Shown: positions 9,206 through 20,282 of the stretch, one piece after another | How positions within the stretch are numbered: the stretch's first letter is position 1 | Layout of the letters: each line of letters starts with the position of its first letter | Assembly (NCBI RefSeq): GCF_011387195.1 | Contig: NZ_CP046919.1 | Location: 1,896,492 to 1,960,491, forward strand | Direction: 5' to 3' | DNA from: Streptococcus ruminicola | GTDB taxonomy: Bacteria > Bacillota > Bacilli > Lactobacillales > Streptococcaceae | DNA: 64,000 nt | Notes under the pieces: generated by a model | Told to the model about the DNA's origin: nothing | The model's input: the letters and a program-made list of their open reading frames with translations, nothing else | Database searches by the model: none | Made by a program: the position numbers and the translations under genes

Positions 9206-10582
9206 CTACCATTTTTTATAACGTAAGTAGTGATACACATAACACAAAGCAATAAATGGAAGTCCAAAATACAGACCTGCTCTTTGCGATGCATCCCAAG
9301 CAATTCCGACAATAGAAATTAACAACAGCACAATTGTAAAGTAAGGCAAGACTGGCGTCATTGGCGTTTTGTACGACAACTCATCTAGAGAATGATTCTT
9401 CAAAAAACTCTTTCGAAAATTAATCTGCGCAAGAGGAATTGATAGCCAGACAACAACCACAGCAAAACCAGCAATAGATACCAAAGCTAGATAAACCGTA
9501 TCAGCTGCGTAAATACTTGAAAATAGAGCCAGTACTGCACCAATCATCGATAACAAGAGAGCACGCATTGGCACACCGTGTTCATTGATTTTAACAATTT
9601 TTTTCGATAGCATGCCTTCATTGGCTAGTGACCACAGCATACGACTTGAAGCATAAAGTCCGGAATTTCCAGCTGATAAAATAGCTGTTAGGATAACAAA
9701 ATTCATCATGTCAGCCGCAAATGGAATTCCCATTTTGTCAAAAACATCAACAAACGGCGCCGTTGACACTCTTGCCTCTTTCATTGGCAAAAGTGATGCC
9801 AAGACGAGAATGGTCAAAACAAAGAAAATGACCAAACGTCCGATAGTTGTCTTAATCGCTTTTGGCACAGCCTCTTTTGGATTGTCTGTCTCACCAGCCG
9901 CAATCCCAATCAATTCTGTCCCAGAGAAAGCATAATTAACCGCCAACATCACTGAAACCAGAGCAGCAAAACCTTTTGGAAAGGCACCATTAGCAGTTAG
10001 ATTGGTAAATAAGATTGCTTTATGTTGACCTTCAAAACTAACCAAACCAAACATAGCTCCAAGACCTAGTATGATAAAGATAATGATTGCAATAACTTTA
10101 ATTGAAGCAAAAAATGACTCAGCTTCCGCAAAACTTCGAACACTTAAAGCATTAATAGCAAAAATTACCAAGGCAAAAAGTGTCGCAAAAATCCAAGTCG
10201 GAACATCTGGGAACCAACGCCCCATAAGCATTGCTGCTCCTAAGAATTCCGTTCCAAGAGCCACCGTCCAACAAATCCAGTAAAGCCAAGCTACTGTAAA
10301 ACCTGTTCCTGGACTAATAAACCGTGTCGCATAAGTGTGAAATGATCCAGTAACTGGCATAGCAACAGCTAGTTCTCCCAAGGATAACATGACCAGATAA
10401 ACGACAACTGCTCCAACCAGATAAGACAAAACAGCTCCTAAAGGACCTGCTTGAGCAATCGTGTAGCCAGAACTCAAAAACAAACCTGTTCCGATAACAC
10501 CACCCAAAGACAACATAAACAAATGCCTGCTCGTCATCTTACGCTGGAATTGACCTTCATTTTCAAAATTATGATTTTCCAT
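9206..10582 (-). CDS. mmuP: S-methylmethionine permease (APC family)
   Basis: This 458-residue transporter of the amino acid-polyamine-organocation superfamily has about twelve hydrophobic segments. The N-terminal MTSRHLFMLSLGGVIGTGLF motif is typical of the amino-acid permease family. Assignment to S-methylmethionine rests on family likeness plus its position directly before mmuM; general homologs also carry other amino acids. MET-box-like sequences lie upstream (10639-10675) and fit control by a methionine regulator. A minus-strand TATGAT at 10615-10610 could be its -10 box. The start at 10582 is the only sensible ATG before the conserved block. Confidence 0.88.
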   Translation of the reverse strand: MENHNFENEGQFQRKMTSRHLFMLSLGGVIGTGLFLSSGYTIAQAGPLGAVLSYLVGAVVVYLVMLSLGELAVAMPVTGSFHTYATRFISPGTGFTVAWLYWICWTVALGTEFLGAAMLMGRWFPDVPTWIFATLFALVIFAINALSVRSFAEAESFFASIKVIAIIIFIILGLGAMFGLVSFEGQHKAILFTNLTANGAFPKGFAALVSVMLAVNYAFSGTELIGIAAGETDNPKEAVPKAIKTTIGRLVIFFVLTILVLASLLPMKEARVSTAPFVDVFDKMGIPFAADMMNFVILTAILSAGNSGLYASSRMLWSLANEGMLSKKIVKINEHGVPMRALLLSMIGAVLALFSSIYAADTVYLALVSIAGFAVVVVWLSIPLAQINFRKSFLKNHSLDELSYKTPMTPVLPYFTIVLLLISIVGIAWDASQRAGLYFGLPFIALCYVYHYLRYKKW

Positions 10583-10638
10583 ATAAGCCTCTCAATCCGT
10601 AATATATCTATCATATCACAAGATTTTCAGAAATGATA

Positions 10639-10675
10639 ATAGACTTTAACTATCAAACACTTAGTTAAAAACTAT
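10639..10675 (-). promoter_or_regulatory. MET-box-like sites upstream of mmuP
   Basis: The 15-mer at 10661-10675 reads, on the minus strand, ATAGTTTTTAACTAA. Its neighbourhood TTGCTATAGTTTTTAACTA is the same as the box at 60322-60340 upstream of metE. A weaker copy, ATAGACTTTAACTAT, lies at 10639-10653, 22 bases away (two helical turns). The known streptococcal MET box, bound by the LysR-type MetR/MtaR, is ATAGTTTNAAACTAT. Both lie upstream of the putative -10 box at 10615-10610. Confidence 0.7.
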
Positions 10676-10682
10676 AGCAATG

Positions 10683-10713
10683 AAAAAAGCCTGAAATTAT
10701 CATCTCAAGCTTT
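10683..10713 (-). terminator. Terminator of engB
   Basis: On the minus strand AAAGCTTGA and TCAGGCTTT pair with one mismatch around a 10-base loop and run into TTT. It lies six bases after the engB stop. Confidence 0.7.
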
Positions 10714-10718
10714 CATTA

Positions 10719-11312
10719 TTACAATTCTTCTAAGATGCTGTCCCAAGCTTCATCCAAACCAGTACGGTCGACTGATGAGAAGACAACAAACTTATCAGAT
10801 TTATCAAAATTCAATTTTTTCTTGATAGCTGATTCATGCTTGTTCCATTTACCACGTGGAATTTTATCAGCTTTTGTTGCTACCACGATAACTGGAATTT
10901 CATAATACTTCAAGAATTCATACATCTGAATGTCATCAGCACTTGGGTCATGACGAAAATCTACCAAACTAACCACCGCACGCAAATTATCACGGCTAAC
11001 AAGGTATTCTTCAATCATTTTGCCCCATTTAGCACGTTCAGCTTTAGATACTTTGGCATAACCATATCCTGGAACATCGACAAAACGTAACTTGTCATCG
11101 ATGTTATAGAAATTCAATAATTGTGTTTTACCAGGCTTACTAGAAGTACGAGCCAAATTCTTACGTCCTAAAAGAGTATTAATAAAACTAGATTTACCAA
11201 CATTTGAACGACCAGCAAGAGCGACCTCAGGGAGCTCGTCTTGTGGGTAATGTGATTTATTAGCTGCACTTAACAGAAGTGAGGCGTTATGGGTATTTAA
11301 ATACTCAGTCAT
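10719..11312 (-). CDS. engB: Ribosome biogenesis GTPase EngB (YsxC/YihA)
   Basis: This 197-residue GTPase is needed for assembly of the large ribosomal subunit. G1 GRSNVGKS is at 34-41, the switch region ([11 protein letters not shown]) near 54-64, G3 DVPGYG near 75-80 and G4 TKAD near 146-149. The start MTEYLNTHN at 11312 is chosen because it follows GGAGGAGAG directly; an upstream in-frame ATG at 11330 would overlap clpX. It lies 10 bases downstream of clpX, the conserved streptococcal clpX-engB pairing, and ends at the terminator at 10683-10713. Confidence 0.95.
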   Translation of the reverse strand: MTEYLNTHNASLLLSAANKSHYPQDELPEVALAGRSNVGKSSFINTLLGRKNLARTSSKPGKTQLLNFYNIDDKLRFVDVPGYGYAKVSKAERAKWGKMIEEYLVSRDNLRAVVSLVDFRHDPSADDIQMYEFLKYYEIPVIVVATKADKIPRGKWNKHESAIKKKLNFDKSDKFVVFSSVDRTGLDEAWDSILEEL

Positions 11313-11322
11313 TCTCTCCTCC

Positions 11323-12552
11323 TTATGCAATCTCTAAAATTGGTTTATCTTTGCCTTCAACAGCATCTTTTGTGATACGGACTTTAGTGACTTCTTCACG
11401 ACTTGGAATTTCAAACATGATATCCATCATTGTTTCTTCAATGATTGAACGAAGTCCACGTGCACCTGTCTTACGTTCGATAGCCTTATTAGCAATAGCT
11501 TGAAGGGCGTCTTCATCAAATTCCAACTCAACACCATCATATGATAGAAGTGTTTGGTATTGTTTAACCAAAGCATTACGAGGTTCTGTCAAGATTCGCA
11601 CCAAATCATCTGTTGTCAATTGTTCAAGCGCAGCAACGACTGGCAAGCGCCCGATAAATTCAGGAATCAAACCAAATTTTTGAATATCTTCGGAGATGAT
11701 TTCTTGCATGTAAGAAGCATCTTCATCAATCTTGCGGTTGCTTTGACCAAAACCAATAACTTTTTCACCGAGACGTTGTTTAACAATGTCTTCGATACCA
11801 TCAAAAGCACCACCAACGATGAAAAGAATGTTCTTAGTATTGATTTGAATCATTTCTTGGTTAGGGTGTTTACGACCACCTTGTGGTGGAACGCTTGCTA
11901 CTGTTCCTTCAATGATTTTAAGGAGAGCTTGTTGGACCCCTTCACCTGAAACATCACGAGTGATTGAAACATTTTCGCCTTTTTTGGCAATTTTATCAAT
12001 TTCATCCACGTAGATGATACCACGTTCTGCACGTTCAATATTAAAATCAGCCGCTTGAATAAGTTTCAAAAGGATGTTTTCAACGTCCTCACCAACATAT
12101 CCTGCTTCTGTCAATGATGTCGCGTCAGCAATCGCAAATGGAACGTTTAAACTTTTCGCCAAAGTTTGGGCAAGGAATGTTTTCCCTGAACCAGTTGGTC
12201 CGATTAATAGGATGTTAGATTTTTGTAATTCAACATCTTCTTCATCACGACTTTCGGCAAAAGAAACACGTTTGTAGTGGTTATATACAGCCACTGCGAG
12301 GGCACGTTTAGCGCGTTCTTGACCGACAACATATTCATCGAGGGTTGCTAATAATTCTTTTGGTTTTGGAACTTCAGCCAAATCTGCGAGAACTTCTTCT
12401 GCTAACTCCTCTTTAATAATCTCTTGGGATAAAGCCACACATTCATTACAGATAAATACGTTATTTCCGGCAATGATTTTTTTTACTTCGTCTTGGCTTT
12501 TTCCACAAAATGAGCAATAAACTTTTACATCATTTGTTCGATTTCCAACCAT
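11323..12552 (-). CDS. clpX: ClpX, ATP-dependent protease unfoldase subunit
   Basis: This 409-residue AAA+ unfoldase feeds substrates to ClpP. The N-terminal zinc-binding domain has C13, C16, C35 and C38. Walker A GPTGSGKT is near residue 120 and Walker B VDEID near 180, and an IGF-type loop (KVIGFGQ) for ClpP docking is visible near 271-277. It is full length. It lies about 36 bases after the small membrane gene at 12589-12759 and 10 bases before engB, so dfrA, the small gene, clpX and engB could be one transcript. The upstream ribosome site (AGAGAACG) is weak. Confidence 0.96.
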   Translation of the reverse strand: MVGNRTNDVKVYCSFCGKSQDEVKKIIAGNNVFICNECVALSQEIIKEELAEEVLADLAEVPKPKELLATLDEYVVGQERAKRALAVAVYNHYKRVSFAESRDEEDVELQKSNILLIGPTGSGKTFLAQTLAKSLNVPFAIADATSLTEAGYVGEDVENILLKLIQAADFNIERAERGIIYVDEIDKIAKKGENVSITRDVSGEGVQQALLKIIEGTVASVPPQGGRKHPNQEMIQINTKNILFIVGGAFDGIEDIVKQRLGEKVIGFGQSNRKIDEDASYMQEIISEDIQKFGLIPEFIGRLPVVAALEQLTTDDLVRILTEPRNALVKQYQTLLSYDGVELEFDEDALQAIANKAIERKTGARGLRSIIEETMMDIMFEIPSREEVTKVRITKDAVEGKDKPILEIA

Positions 12553-12588
12553 TTTTCGTTCTCTCTAACTTTATACTTTCTCTATTTA

Positions 12589-12759
12589 TTAAAACAAGGT
12601 ACCATACACGGCATGAATGGTATTTACTACATTAGTAAAGGCATTCAAAAACAAAAGGACAGCTAACCCATAACGTTTTTTTCTAAGTGCTGGGAGAGCA
12701 CACAAAAAACAGATAACTGCTAGTAGAGCCGTGAACACACCAAAAATACTTCTCTGCAT
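12589..12759 (-). CDS. Small membrane protein (56 residues) between dfrA and clpX
   Basis: An ATG at 12759 is preceded by GGGAGAAAGGA, a good ribosome site, and opens a 56-codon frame ending at 12589. The product begins MQRSIFGVF and has two hydrophobic segments, about residues 5-23 and 31-44, joined by a basic RKKR turn. It would be a two-pass hairpin membrane protein. It starts 21 bases after the dfrA stop and ends about 36 before clpX, so it is likely co-transcribed. I recognise no function. Related short frames at this position in other streptococci are my recollection, not something shown here. Confidence 0.7.
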   Translation of the reverse strand: MQRSIFGVFTALLAVICFLCALPALRKKRYGLAVLLFLNAFTNVVNTIHAVYGTLF

Positions 12760-12780
12760 TCCTTTCTCCCTGTGTTATTT

Positions 12781-13275
12781 TTATTTTTCAAAAACTGTAA
12801 TCGTAAAATCGTAGGCGTTTTTGTCATCTTTTTCGTTAAATGACTCTGAAACCTTTTTAAAGGCTTTTAAATCAAGATTTGGGAAATAAGTATCTCCTTC
12901 AAACTCACCATGAACCGTTGTCTTAACGATAGCATCACAGTATGGCAAAAAAGTTTCATAGATACTTGCCCCACCAACGATATAAAGGGTCTTGTCGTGA
13001 GTTTTAAACCAATCAAGGACTTGTTCCACATCATGAACAACAGTCACGCCGTCGGCTTCAAAACTTTTATCACGTGTCAAAATCAAGGTTTCACGACCTG
13101 GTAAAATGCGACGTTTCATACCATCAAAGGTCACACGCCCCATTAAAAGAGCTTGACCCATCGTTGTTTCTTTAAAATGCTTTAATTCTTTTGGGAGACG
13201 CCAAGGTAATCTATCATTTACCCCGATTAAGCGATTTTCATCTTCCGCCCAGATTGCAACGATTTTCTTTGTCAT
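12781..13275 (-). CDS. folA: Dihydrofolate reductase
   Basis: This 164-residue enzyme reduces dihydrofolate to tetrahydrofolate with NADPH and is the trimethoprim target. It shows [12 protein letters not shown] at 7-18, [12 protein letters not shown] near 24-35 with the usual catalytic acidic residue replaced by E/K context typical of streptococci, GRVTFDGM near 46-53 and [10 protein letters not shown] near 98-107. It is full length. It follows thyA by 82 bases, a functional pairing because thymidylate synthase produces dihydrofolate. The gene is also called dfrA in streptococci. Confidence 0.95.
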   Translation of the reverse strand: MTKKIVAIWAEDENRLIGVNDRLPWRLPKELKHFKETTMGQALLMGRVTFDGMKRRILPGRETLILTRDKSFEADGVTVVHDVEQVLDWFKTHDKTLYIVGGASIYETFLPYCDAIVKTTVHGEFEGDTYFPNLDLKAFKKVSESFNEKDDKNAYDFTITVFEK

Positions 13276-13357
13276 ATTGTCCTCTCATTCATTACTTTCA
13301 TTTTATCAGATTTCCTATAAAAATGCTGAGATGCGATACGAAAGCCACTGAAAAAGA

Positions 13358-14197
13358 TTAAATAGCCAAATCAAATTTCAATTGCGGTTTAACGGGTTCG
13401 TAATCAACTAATTCAAAATCTTCTGGTTTAATATCAAAGAAATCTGTTCCATCAGGCACATTCAAAACCAAACGCGGTTGACAGTCTGTTGGTTGACGTC
13501 GCAATAGTTCTTCTGCTTGCTCAAATTGATTGTCATAGATATGAAGGTTATTTACAAAATAGAAGAATTTACCAACTTTCCATCCGAAATGTTTGGCAAT
13601 CATCATTTGAAGGGCCACGTATTGCATGGCATTAATGTGATGAGAGACCAACATATCATTTGAGCGTTGGGTTAGGGTAGCATCAAGGTAAATGTCACCG
13701 TCAACGCGACGCACATCATACATAGTTTGGAAAGCACATGGTAAAAGACCGTCTGTATTTTCAAAAGCTTCGTAATCCCAAAGTGAGATAACATTGCGAC
13801 GATTCCATGGGTTTTCTTCGAGTTGTTTTAAGATTTTACGAATAATATCGTGTTTTTTAACAACTGCACCATAGCGTTCGCCGATCGTACCAGTGCCATC
13901 AACTTCCCAATCATTCCAGTATTTAACATTGTATTTATCATTTAAAACTGAAAGATCATTAGTTTGATCTTGATAAATCCAGAAGATTTCTCGGATAGCA
14001 CTTTTAATGGGAATAGGACGAAGGGTTGTAATCGGAAACTCACCTTTACTAAGGTCGTATTCCGCAAAAGCACCTGTTACATATTTAGAATTTGCTTGTC
14101 CACCACTTTGGTACACAGGACGTGCATTCTCTGAAAATACCCCTTCATTCATAATTTTTTTGATATTTTCTTTAAAAATAACATCTGCTTTTGTCAT
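13358..14197 (-). CDS. thyA: Thymidylate synthase
   Basis: This 279-residue enzyme methylates dUMP to dTMP using methylene-tetrahydrofolate. The start [12 protein letters not shown] at 14197 has AAGGAG nine bases upstream; a 15-residue longer frame lacks one. The catalytic Cys lies in [12 protein letters not shown] (about 150), the dUMP-binding QRSNDM near 177-182 and the folate site near HINAMQY (190-196). Its sequence is the streptococcal type with a slightly long small domain. It heads the thyA-folA stretch; the upstream region is shared divergently with mvaS. Confidence 0.95.
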   Translation of the reverse strand: MTKADVIFKENIKKIMNEGVFSENARPVYQSGGQANSKYVTGAFAEYDLSKGEFPITTLRPIPIKSAIREIFWIYQDQTNDLSVLNDKYNVKYWNDWEVDGTGTIGERYGAVVKKHDIIRKILKQLEENPWNRRNVISLWDYEAFENTDGLLPCAFQTMYDVRRVDGDIYLDATLTQRSNDMLVSHHINAMQYVALQMMIAKHFGWKVGKFFYFVNNLHIYDNQFEQAEELLRRQPTDCQPRLVLNVPDGTDFFDIKPEDFELVDYEPVKPQLKFDLAI

Positions 14198-14527
14198 GCT
14201 ATCCGCTCTCCTTTGATTGTATTGATTTTTTGAAAAAATCATTCCTTCCTATTTTATCTGAAAAACACTAAAAAAGCTAGTATTTTTAACGAATTTGGCT
14301 GAATTTGCTATTACTTTGAAGGATAAAACAAACGAATTTTTTATAGGGCATTTTGCCAACTTTATGTTAAAATTAATTTTGGACAATTAGTCACGCCGTA
14401 AATTTAATAAAAACGAATTTCCTATTTAAAAGGTTTTCCCCACTTTTAAAAAACTTGTTAGGCAAGTACGAATGAAGATAAAGTTCCTAACATTTATTGG
14501 AAATTCAATAAAAAGAAAGGTTTTTTC
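14198..14527. promoter_or_regulatory. Divergent control region between thyA and mvaS
   Basis: This 330-base AT-rich gap separates the divergent genes. The 9-mer AACGAATTT occurs three times in the same orientation, at 14288-14296, 14331-14339 and 14412-14420. A short inverted pair GTTAGG/CCTAAC flanks 14458-14491. I could not find a convincing -35/-10 pair for either gene. The mvaS ribosome site AAAGAAAGG lies just before 14528. Confidence 0.4.
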
Positions 14528-15703
14528 ATGAAAATTGGTATTGATAAAATAGGATTTGCAACAGCGCAATACGTGCTGAATATGGACGACTTGGCCGAGA
14601 GCCGCAATGTTGATCCAGATAAATACAGCAAAGGTCTCCTATTAAATAATCTAAGTATCACGCCAGTCAATGATGATATTGTGACACTTGGTGCTTCTGC
14701 AGCAGAAAGTATTCTAAGCGAGGAAGATAAAAATACTATTGATATGATTATTGTGGCAACAGAATCATCTGTTGACCAAAGTAAAGCTGCTTCTACTTAT
14801 ATTCATAGTCTCTTGGGCATCCAACCTTTTGCTCGTAGCATTGAAATGAAAGAAGCTTGTTATGGTGCAACAGCAGCGCTTGATTACGCTCGTTTGCACG
14901 TTCAAAAACACCCAGAATCAAAAGTTTTAGTTATCGCTTCAGACGTTGCTCGCTATGGTGTTAACACCCCTGGTGAACCTACTCAAGGTGCTGGTAGTGT
15001 TGCTATGTTGATTTCAAAAGACCCACGAATCTTGCTACTTAATGACAACTCAGTTGCCCAAACGCGCGATATTATGGATTTCTGGCGTCCGAACTACTCT
15101 ACTACCCCTTACGTTAACGGTATTTACTCTACAAAACAATACCTTGACATGTTGAAAACAACATGGGCAGAATTTCAAAAACGCTTCAACACTTCTCTTG
15201 CAGATTTTTCAGCCTTCTGTTTCCACCTTCCATTTCCTAAATTAGCCCTTAAAGGCTTTAACAAAGTCATGGATAAAAACCTACCAGAGGACTTTAAAGA
15301 AAAACTCAAGGAAAACTTTGAAAGCACTATTCTCTATAGTAAAGAAGTTGGAAATATCTACACTGGTTCACTATACTTAGGTCTTCTTTCACTTCTTGAG
15401 AATTCTAAAAATCTTGTAGCTGGTGATAAGATTGCTCTCTTCAGCTATGGTAGTGGTGCTGTCGCAGAAATCTTCTCAGCAACTTTGGTTGATGGTTTTA
15501 AAGACATGCTACAAACTAACCGTTTAGAAACGCTTAAAAACCGCATTCGTCTTTCTGTTGAAGACTACGAAAAATTATTCTTTGAGGAAGCTGCTATCGA
15601 TTCAGAAGGAAATGCCAATATTCCTGAATACAAAACAGGTGCATTTACCCTCAAAGAAATTCATGAACATCAAAGAATCTATGGTAAAGTAAATGACAAA
15701 TAA
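14528..15703 (+). CDS. mvaS: Hydroxymethylglutaryl-CoA synthase
   Basis: This 391-residue enzyme condenses acetyl-CoA with acetoacetyl-CoA to HMG-CoA, the entry to the mevalonate pathway. The catalytic residues known for bacterial enzymes are in place: E79 in VATESS, C111 in KEACYGAT and H233 in CFHLPFPK. Length is usual. The stop overlaps the mvaA start by 11 bases, so translation of the two is probably coupled. No acetoacetyl-CoA thiolase is in the window; it must be encoded elsewhere. Confidence 0.96.
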   Translation: MKIGIDKIGFATAQYVLNMDDLAESRNVDPDKYSKGLLLNNLSITPVNDDIVTLGASAAESILSEEDKNTIDMIIVATESSVDQSKAASTYIHSLLGIQPFARSIEMKEACYGATAALDYARLHVQKHPESKVLVIASDVARYGVNTPGEPTQGAGSVAMLISKDPRILLLNDNSVAQTRDIMDFWRPNYSTTPYVNGIYSTKQYLDMLKTTWAEFQKRFNTSLADFSAFCFHLPFPKLALKGFNKVMDKNLPEDFKEKLKENFESTILYSKEVGNIYTGSLYLGLLSLLENSKNLVAGDKIALFSYGSGAVAEIFSATLVDGFKDMLQTNRLETLKNRIRLSVEDYEKLFFEEAAIDSEGNANIPEYKTGAFTLKEIHEHQRIYGKVNDK

Positions 15704-16964
15704 AGTGACTTGGGGAGGATTCTCCAAAAAAACGTTGGCTGAACGCCTTGAACATCTGGAAAAAAATGAACTCATTAGCGCAGAACGCTTAGAAAGCTTA
15801 AAAAACAATGAGCTTCTCTCACTAGAAACTGCTAATCAAATGGCCGAAAATGTCTTAGGAACTTTTTCACTTCCATTTTCACTAGCGCCAGATTTTCAAA
15901 TCGATGATAAAACTTTCAATGTTCCAATGGTAACCGAAGAACCTTCTGTGGTTGCTGCTGCAAGCTTTGCAGCTAAAATCATCAAACGTTCTGGAGGTTT
16001 CAAAACTCAAGTTCACTCTCGTAAAATGATTGGGCAAGTTGCCCTTTACGACGTTCCAAATAAAAGTGCTGCTAAAAAAGCCATTGTTGAACACACAGAA
16101 CAATTAATTAGCCTAGCAAATGATGCGCACCCTTCTATCGTTAAACGTGGAGGTGGTGCACGCGAATTGAGTATCGATGAAAAAGATGACTTTTTGATTG
16201 TTTACCTAACGGTTGATACTCAAGAAGCTATGGGCGCTAACATGGTTAATACTATGATGGAAGCTTTGGTGCCAAACTTAGAAGAGTTATCAGGCGGTAA
16301 AAGTTTGATGGCCATTTTGTCAAACTATGCAACAGAATCTCTTGTTACCGCTGACTGTCAAGTTGACCTTCGATACCTCAGCCGTAACAAAGAGGAAGCT
16401 CAAGAGTTAGCTAGAAAATTCCATTTAGCAAGCAAACTTGCCCAGGAAGATGTCTACCGTGCAAGTACGCATAATAAAGGTATTTTCAATGGTGTTGATG
16501 CCGTTGTTATGGCGACTGGAAATGACTGGCGTGCTATCGAAGCTGGTGCTAACACTTATGCTTGTAAAGATGCCCAATACCGCGGTTTAGCAACTTGGAC
16601 CTTTGACGAAGAAGCGCAAGTTCTCCGTGGCCAATTAACCCTTCCAATGCCAATCGCAACACGTGGTGGTTCAATCGGACTGAATCCAACAGTTAAAATT
16701 GCGCACGACCTTCTTGGTCACCCTGATGCCAAACAGTTGGCACGTATCATCGTTTCTGTTGGTTTAGCACAGAACTTTGCTGCTATTAAAGCTTTGACTT
16801 CAACTGGCATTCAAGCTGGTCACATGAAATTACAAGCTAAATCACTTGCACTCCTTGCTGGTGCCAAAGATAAAGAAGTCTCTGAAGTGGTTAAAGCTTT
16901 ACTAGAAGCTCCACATATGAATTTGGAAACTGCGCAGCACATCTTACTAAACTTGCGAAATTAA
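15693..16964 (+). CDS. mvaA: Hydroxymethylglutaryl-CoA reductase (class II, degradative type)
   Basis: This 423-residue enzyme reduces HMG-CoA to mevalonate. It shows the catalytic glutamate region MVTEEPSVVAAAS near 79-91, the lysine and aspartate regions of class II enzymes (GVDAVVMATGNDWRAIEAGA near 267-286) and a C-terminal GHMKLQAKSLA with the catalytic His near 372. The start ATG at 15693 overlaps mvaS. A short hairpin (16982-17006) and a terminator-like repeat (17017-17106) follow. Confidence in the reaction is high because the neighbouring gene makes its substrate. Confidence 0.95.
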   Translation: MTNKVTWGGFSKKTLAERLEHLEKNELISAERLESLKNNELLSLETANQMAENVLGTFSLPFSLAPDFQIDDKTFNVPMVTEEPSVVAAASFAAKIIKRSGGFKTQVHSRKMIGQVALYDVPNKSAAKKAIVEHTEQLISLANDAHPSIVKRGGGARELSIDEKDDFLIVYLTVDTQEAMGANMVNTMMEALVPNLEELSGGKSLMAILSNYATESLVTADCQVDLRYLSRNKEEAQELARKFHLASKLAQEDVYRASTHNKGIFNGVDAVVMATGNDWRAIEAGANTYACKDAQYRGLATWTFDEEAQVLRGQLTLPMPIATRGGSIGLNPTVKIAHDLLGHPDAKQLARIIVSVGLAQNFAAIKALTSTGIQAGHMKLQAKSLALLAGAKDKEVSEVVKALLEAPHMNLETAQHILLNLRN

Positions 16965-16981
16965 ACAAAATATTTTAATAA

Positions 16982-17106
16982 GTGAGTCGTGTCTAATGGG
17001 CATGGCTCATTTTCTATTTTCAGGCTCGTGAAAAAACTGTCCATTGGACCTAACTCGCTTTCTTATTTTTAGGCTCGTGAAAAACTGTCCACTGGACAGT
17101 TTTTTT
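16982..17106 (+). repeat. Hairpin plus duplicated 34-base element acting as mvaA terminator
   Basis: A weak hairpin (TGAGTCGTG ... CATGGCTCA) lies at about 16983-17009. Then two copies of a unit with core AGGCTCGTGAAAAA(A)CTG follow, TCCAYTGGAC continuing each, at 17017-17050 and 17066-17099. The second copy is a perfect palindrome AAAAACTGTCCA-C-TGGACAGTTTTT with a T run, a strong terminator. The first copy has lost its right arm (GGACCTAA). The pair looks like a tandem duplication of a terminator cassette. Confidence 0.7.
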
Positions 17107-17108
17107 CC

Positions 17109-17137
17109 TTGACTTTAATTTTTGATAATTATATAAT
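17109..17137 (+). promoter_or_regulatory. Promoter of the DUF1836-trhA pair
   Basis: TTGACT (17109-17114) and TATAAT (17132-17137) are spaced by 17 bases, immediately after the terminator palindrome and 40 bases before the next start codon. Confidence 0.85.
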
Positions 17138-17176
17138 CTAGTTATTAATACTAGATGAAGAGGTGGATATAACTTT

Positions 17177-17620
17177 ATGAAACCAAATTATCCAAAATGG
17201 TCTGAATTACCAGAGATTGATTTGTACTTAGATCAAGTACTTCTTTACGTTAATCAAGTTGGAAAAGCCAATCAACAGGATGAAAAAGGCTTGACAGCTT
17301 CTATGATAAATAATTATGTCAAACATGGTCACTTAGAAAAACCTGTTAAAAAGAAATACAATCGTAAGCAAGTGGCTAGATTGATTGTTATTACAGCATT
17401 GAAAAATGTTTTTTCTATCCAAGAAATCAGCCAAACTTTGGCACTCTTGACCGCTGATGACCAGTCACAAAAACGCTACGATGACTTTGTTGCTTGTATG
17501 AATGGTGAAAAAGTTGATAATTTACCTCCTGTGGTCGTCTCAGCTTGTCAAACGTTAAAATTGTATTTTCAAACCCATGAATTGGTTCACGCATTAGAAG
17601 GAGAATCCCATGAAAGCTAG
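17177..17620 (+). CDS. DUF1836 domain protein, putative MerR-like DNA-binding protein
   Basis: This 147-residue protein contains the DUF1836 domain, which resembles the helix-turn-helix of MerR regulators: DEKGLTASMINNYVKHGHLE near 34-53, then KKYNRKQVARLIVITALKNV. No effector domain is apparent. Its last codons overlap the trhA start by 11 bases, so the two are translationally coupled and the protein may regulate or assist the membrane protein. That role is inference. The start follows GAAGAGGTGG and a consensus promoter. Confidence 0.85.
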   Translation: MKPNYPKWSELPEIDLYLDQVLLYVNQVGKANQQDEKGLTASMINNYVKHGHLEKPVKKKYNRKQVARLIVITALKNVFSIQEISQTLALLTADDQSQKRYDDFVACMNGEKVDNLPPVVVSACQTLKLYFQTHELVHALEGESHES

Positions 17621-18266
17621 CATGACTTTAAAACTTAGTAAACGTCTTTCTTTTGGTGAAGAGGTTGCAAATAGTGTCACTCACGCTGTCGGTGCTGTTG
17701 CAATGCTGGTACTCTTGCCGATTACAGCTATTTACAGTTATCACCACTATGGCATGCAGGCTGCTGTTGGGATGTCAATTTTTGACATTAGCCTGTTTTT
17801 GATGTTCATGTCATCAACAATCTACCATTCAATGCAATATGACTCACCACAAAAATTTGTTCTACGTATTATCGACCACAGTATGATCTACATTGCCATC
17901 GCTGGTTCTTATACTCCAGTTGCTCTTTCACTTGTTGGTGGCTGGTTAGGTTACTTAATCATTATCTTGCAGTGGGGAGCAACCATTTTTGGCATTCTTT
18001 ACAAGATTTTTGCTAAAAAAATCAACGATAAATTCTCACTCTTTCTTTATTTGCTAATGGGTTGGTTAGTTGTCTTTATCATTCCAAGTATTATTAGTAA
18101 AACTGGTGTTGTCTTTTGGAGTTTGATGCTGGCTGGTGGTTTAGCTTACACAATTGGTGCGATTTTCTACGCTAGAAAACGTCCTTATGACCACATGATT
18201 TGGCATTTGTTCATCCTGCTTGCATCTATCTTACAATACATCGCAATCGTGTATTTCATGTTGTAA
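17610..18266 (+). CDS. trhA: Hemolysin III / TrhA (PAQR-like) membrane protein
   Basis: This 218-residue integral membrane protein has seven hydrophobic segments and belongs to the bacterial hemolysin III (PAQR-related) family. Diagnostic blocks are GEEVANSVTHAVGAV near 12-26, the ser-his pair in SSTIYHSMQY near 68-77, DHSMIYIAIAGSYTP near 91-105 and the C-terminal HMIWHLFIL near 191-199. The conserved histidines resemble the metal-binding hydrolase site of PAQR proteins. The family has been linked to membrane-lipid homeostasis; lytic activity is not established for most members. It lies among isoprenoid genes, as remembered for S. mutans. Confidence 0.88.
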   Translation: MKASMTLKLSKRLSFGEEVANSVTHAVGAVAMLVLLPITAIYSYHHYGMQAAVGMSIFDISLFLMFMSSTIYHSMQYDSPQKFVLRIIDHSMIYIAIAGSYTPVALSLVGGWLGYLIIILQWGATIFGILYKIFAKKINDKFSLFLYLLMGWLVVFIIPSIISKTGVVFWSLMLAGGLAYTIGAIFYARKRPYDHMIWHLFILLASILQYIAIVYFML

Positions 18267-18273
18267 TAAAAAA

Positions 18274-20281
<2,008 letters not shown>

Positions 20282-20282
20282 C

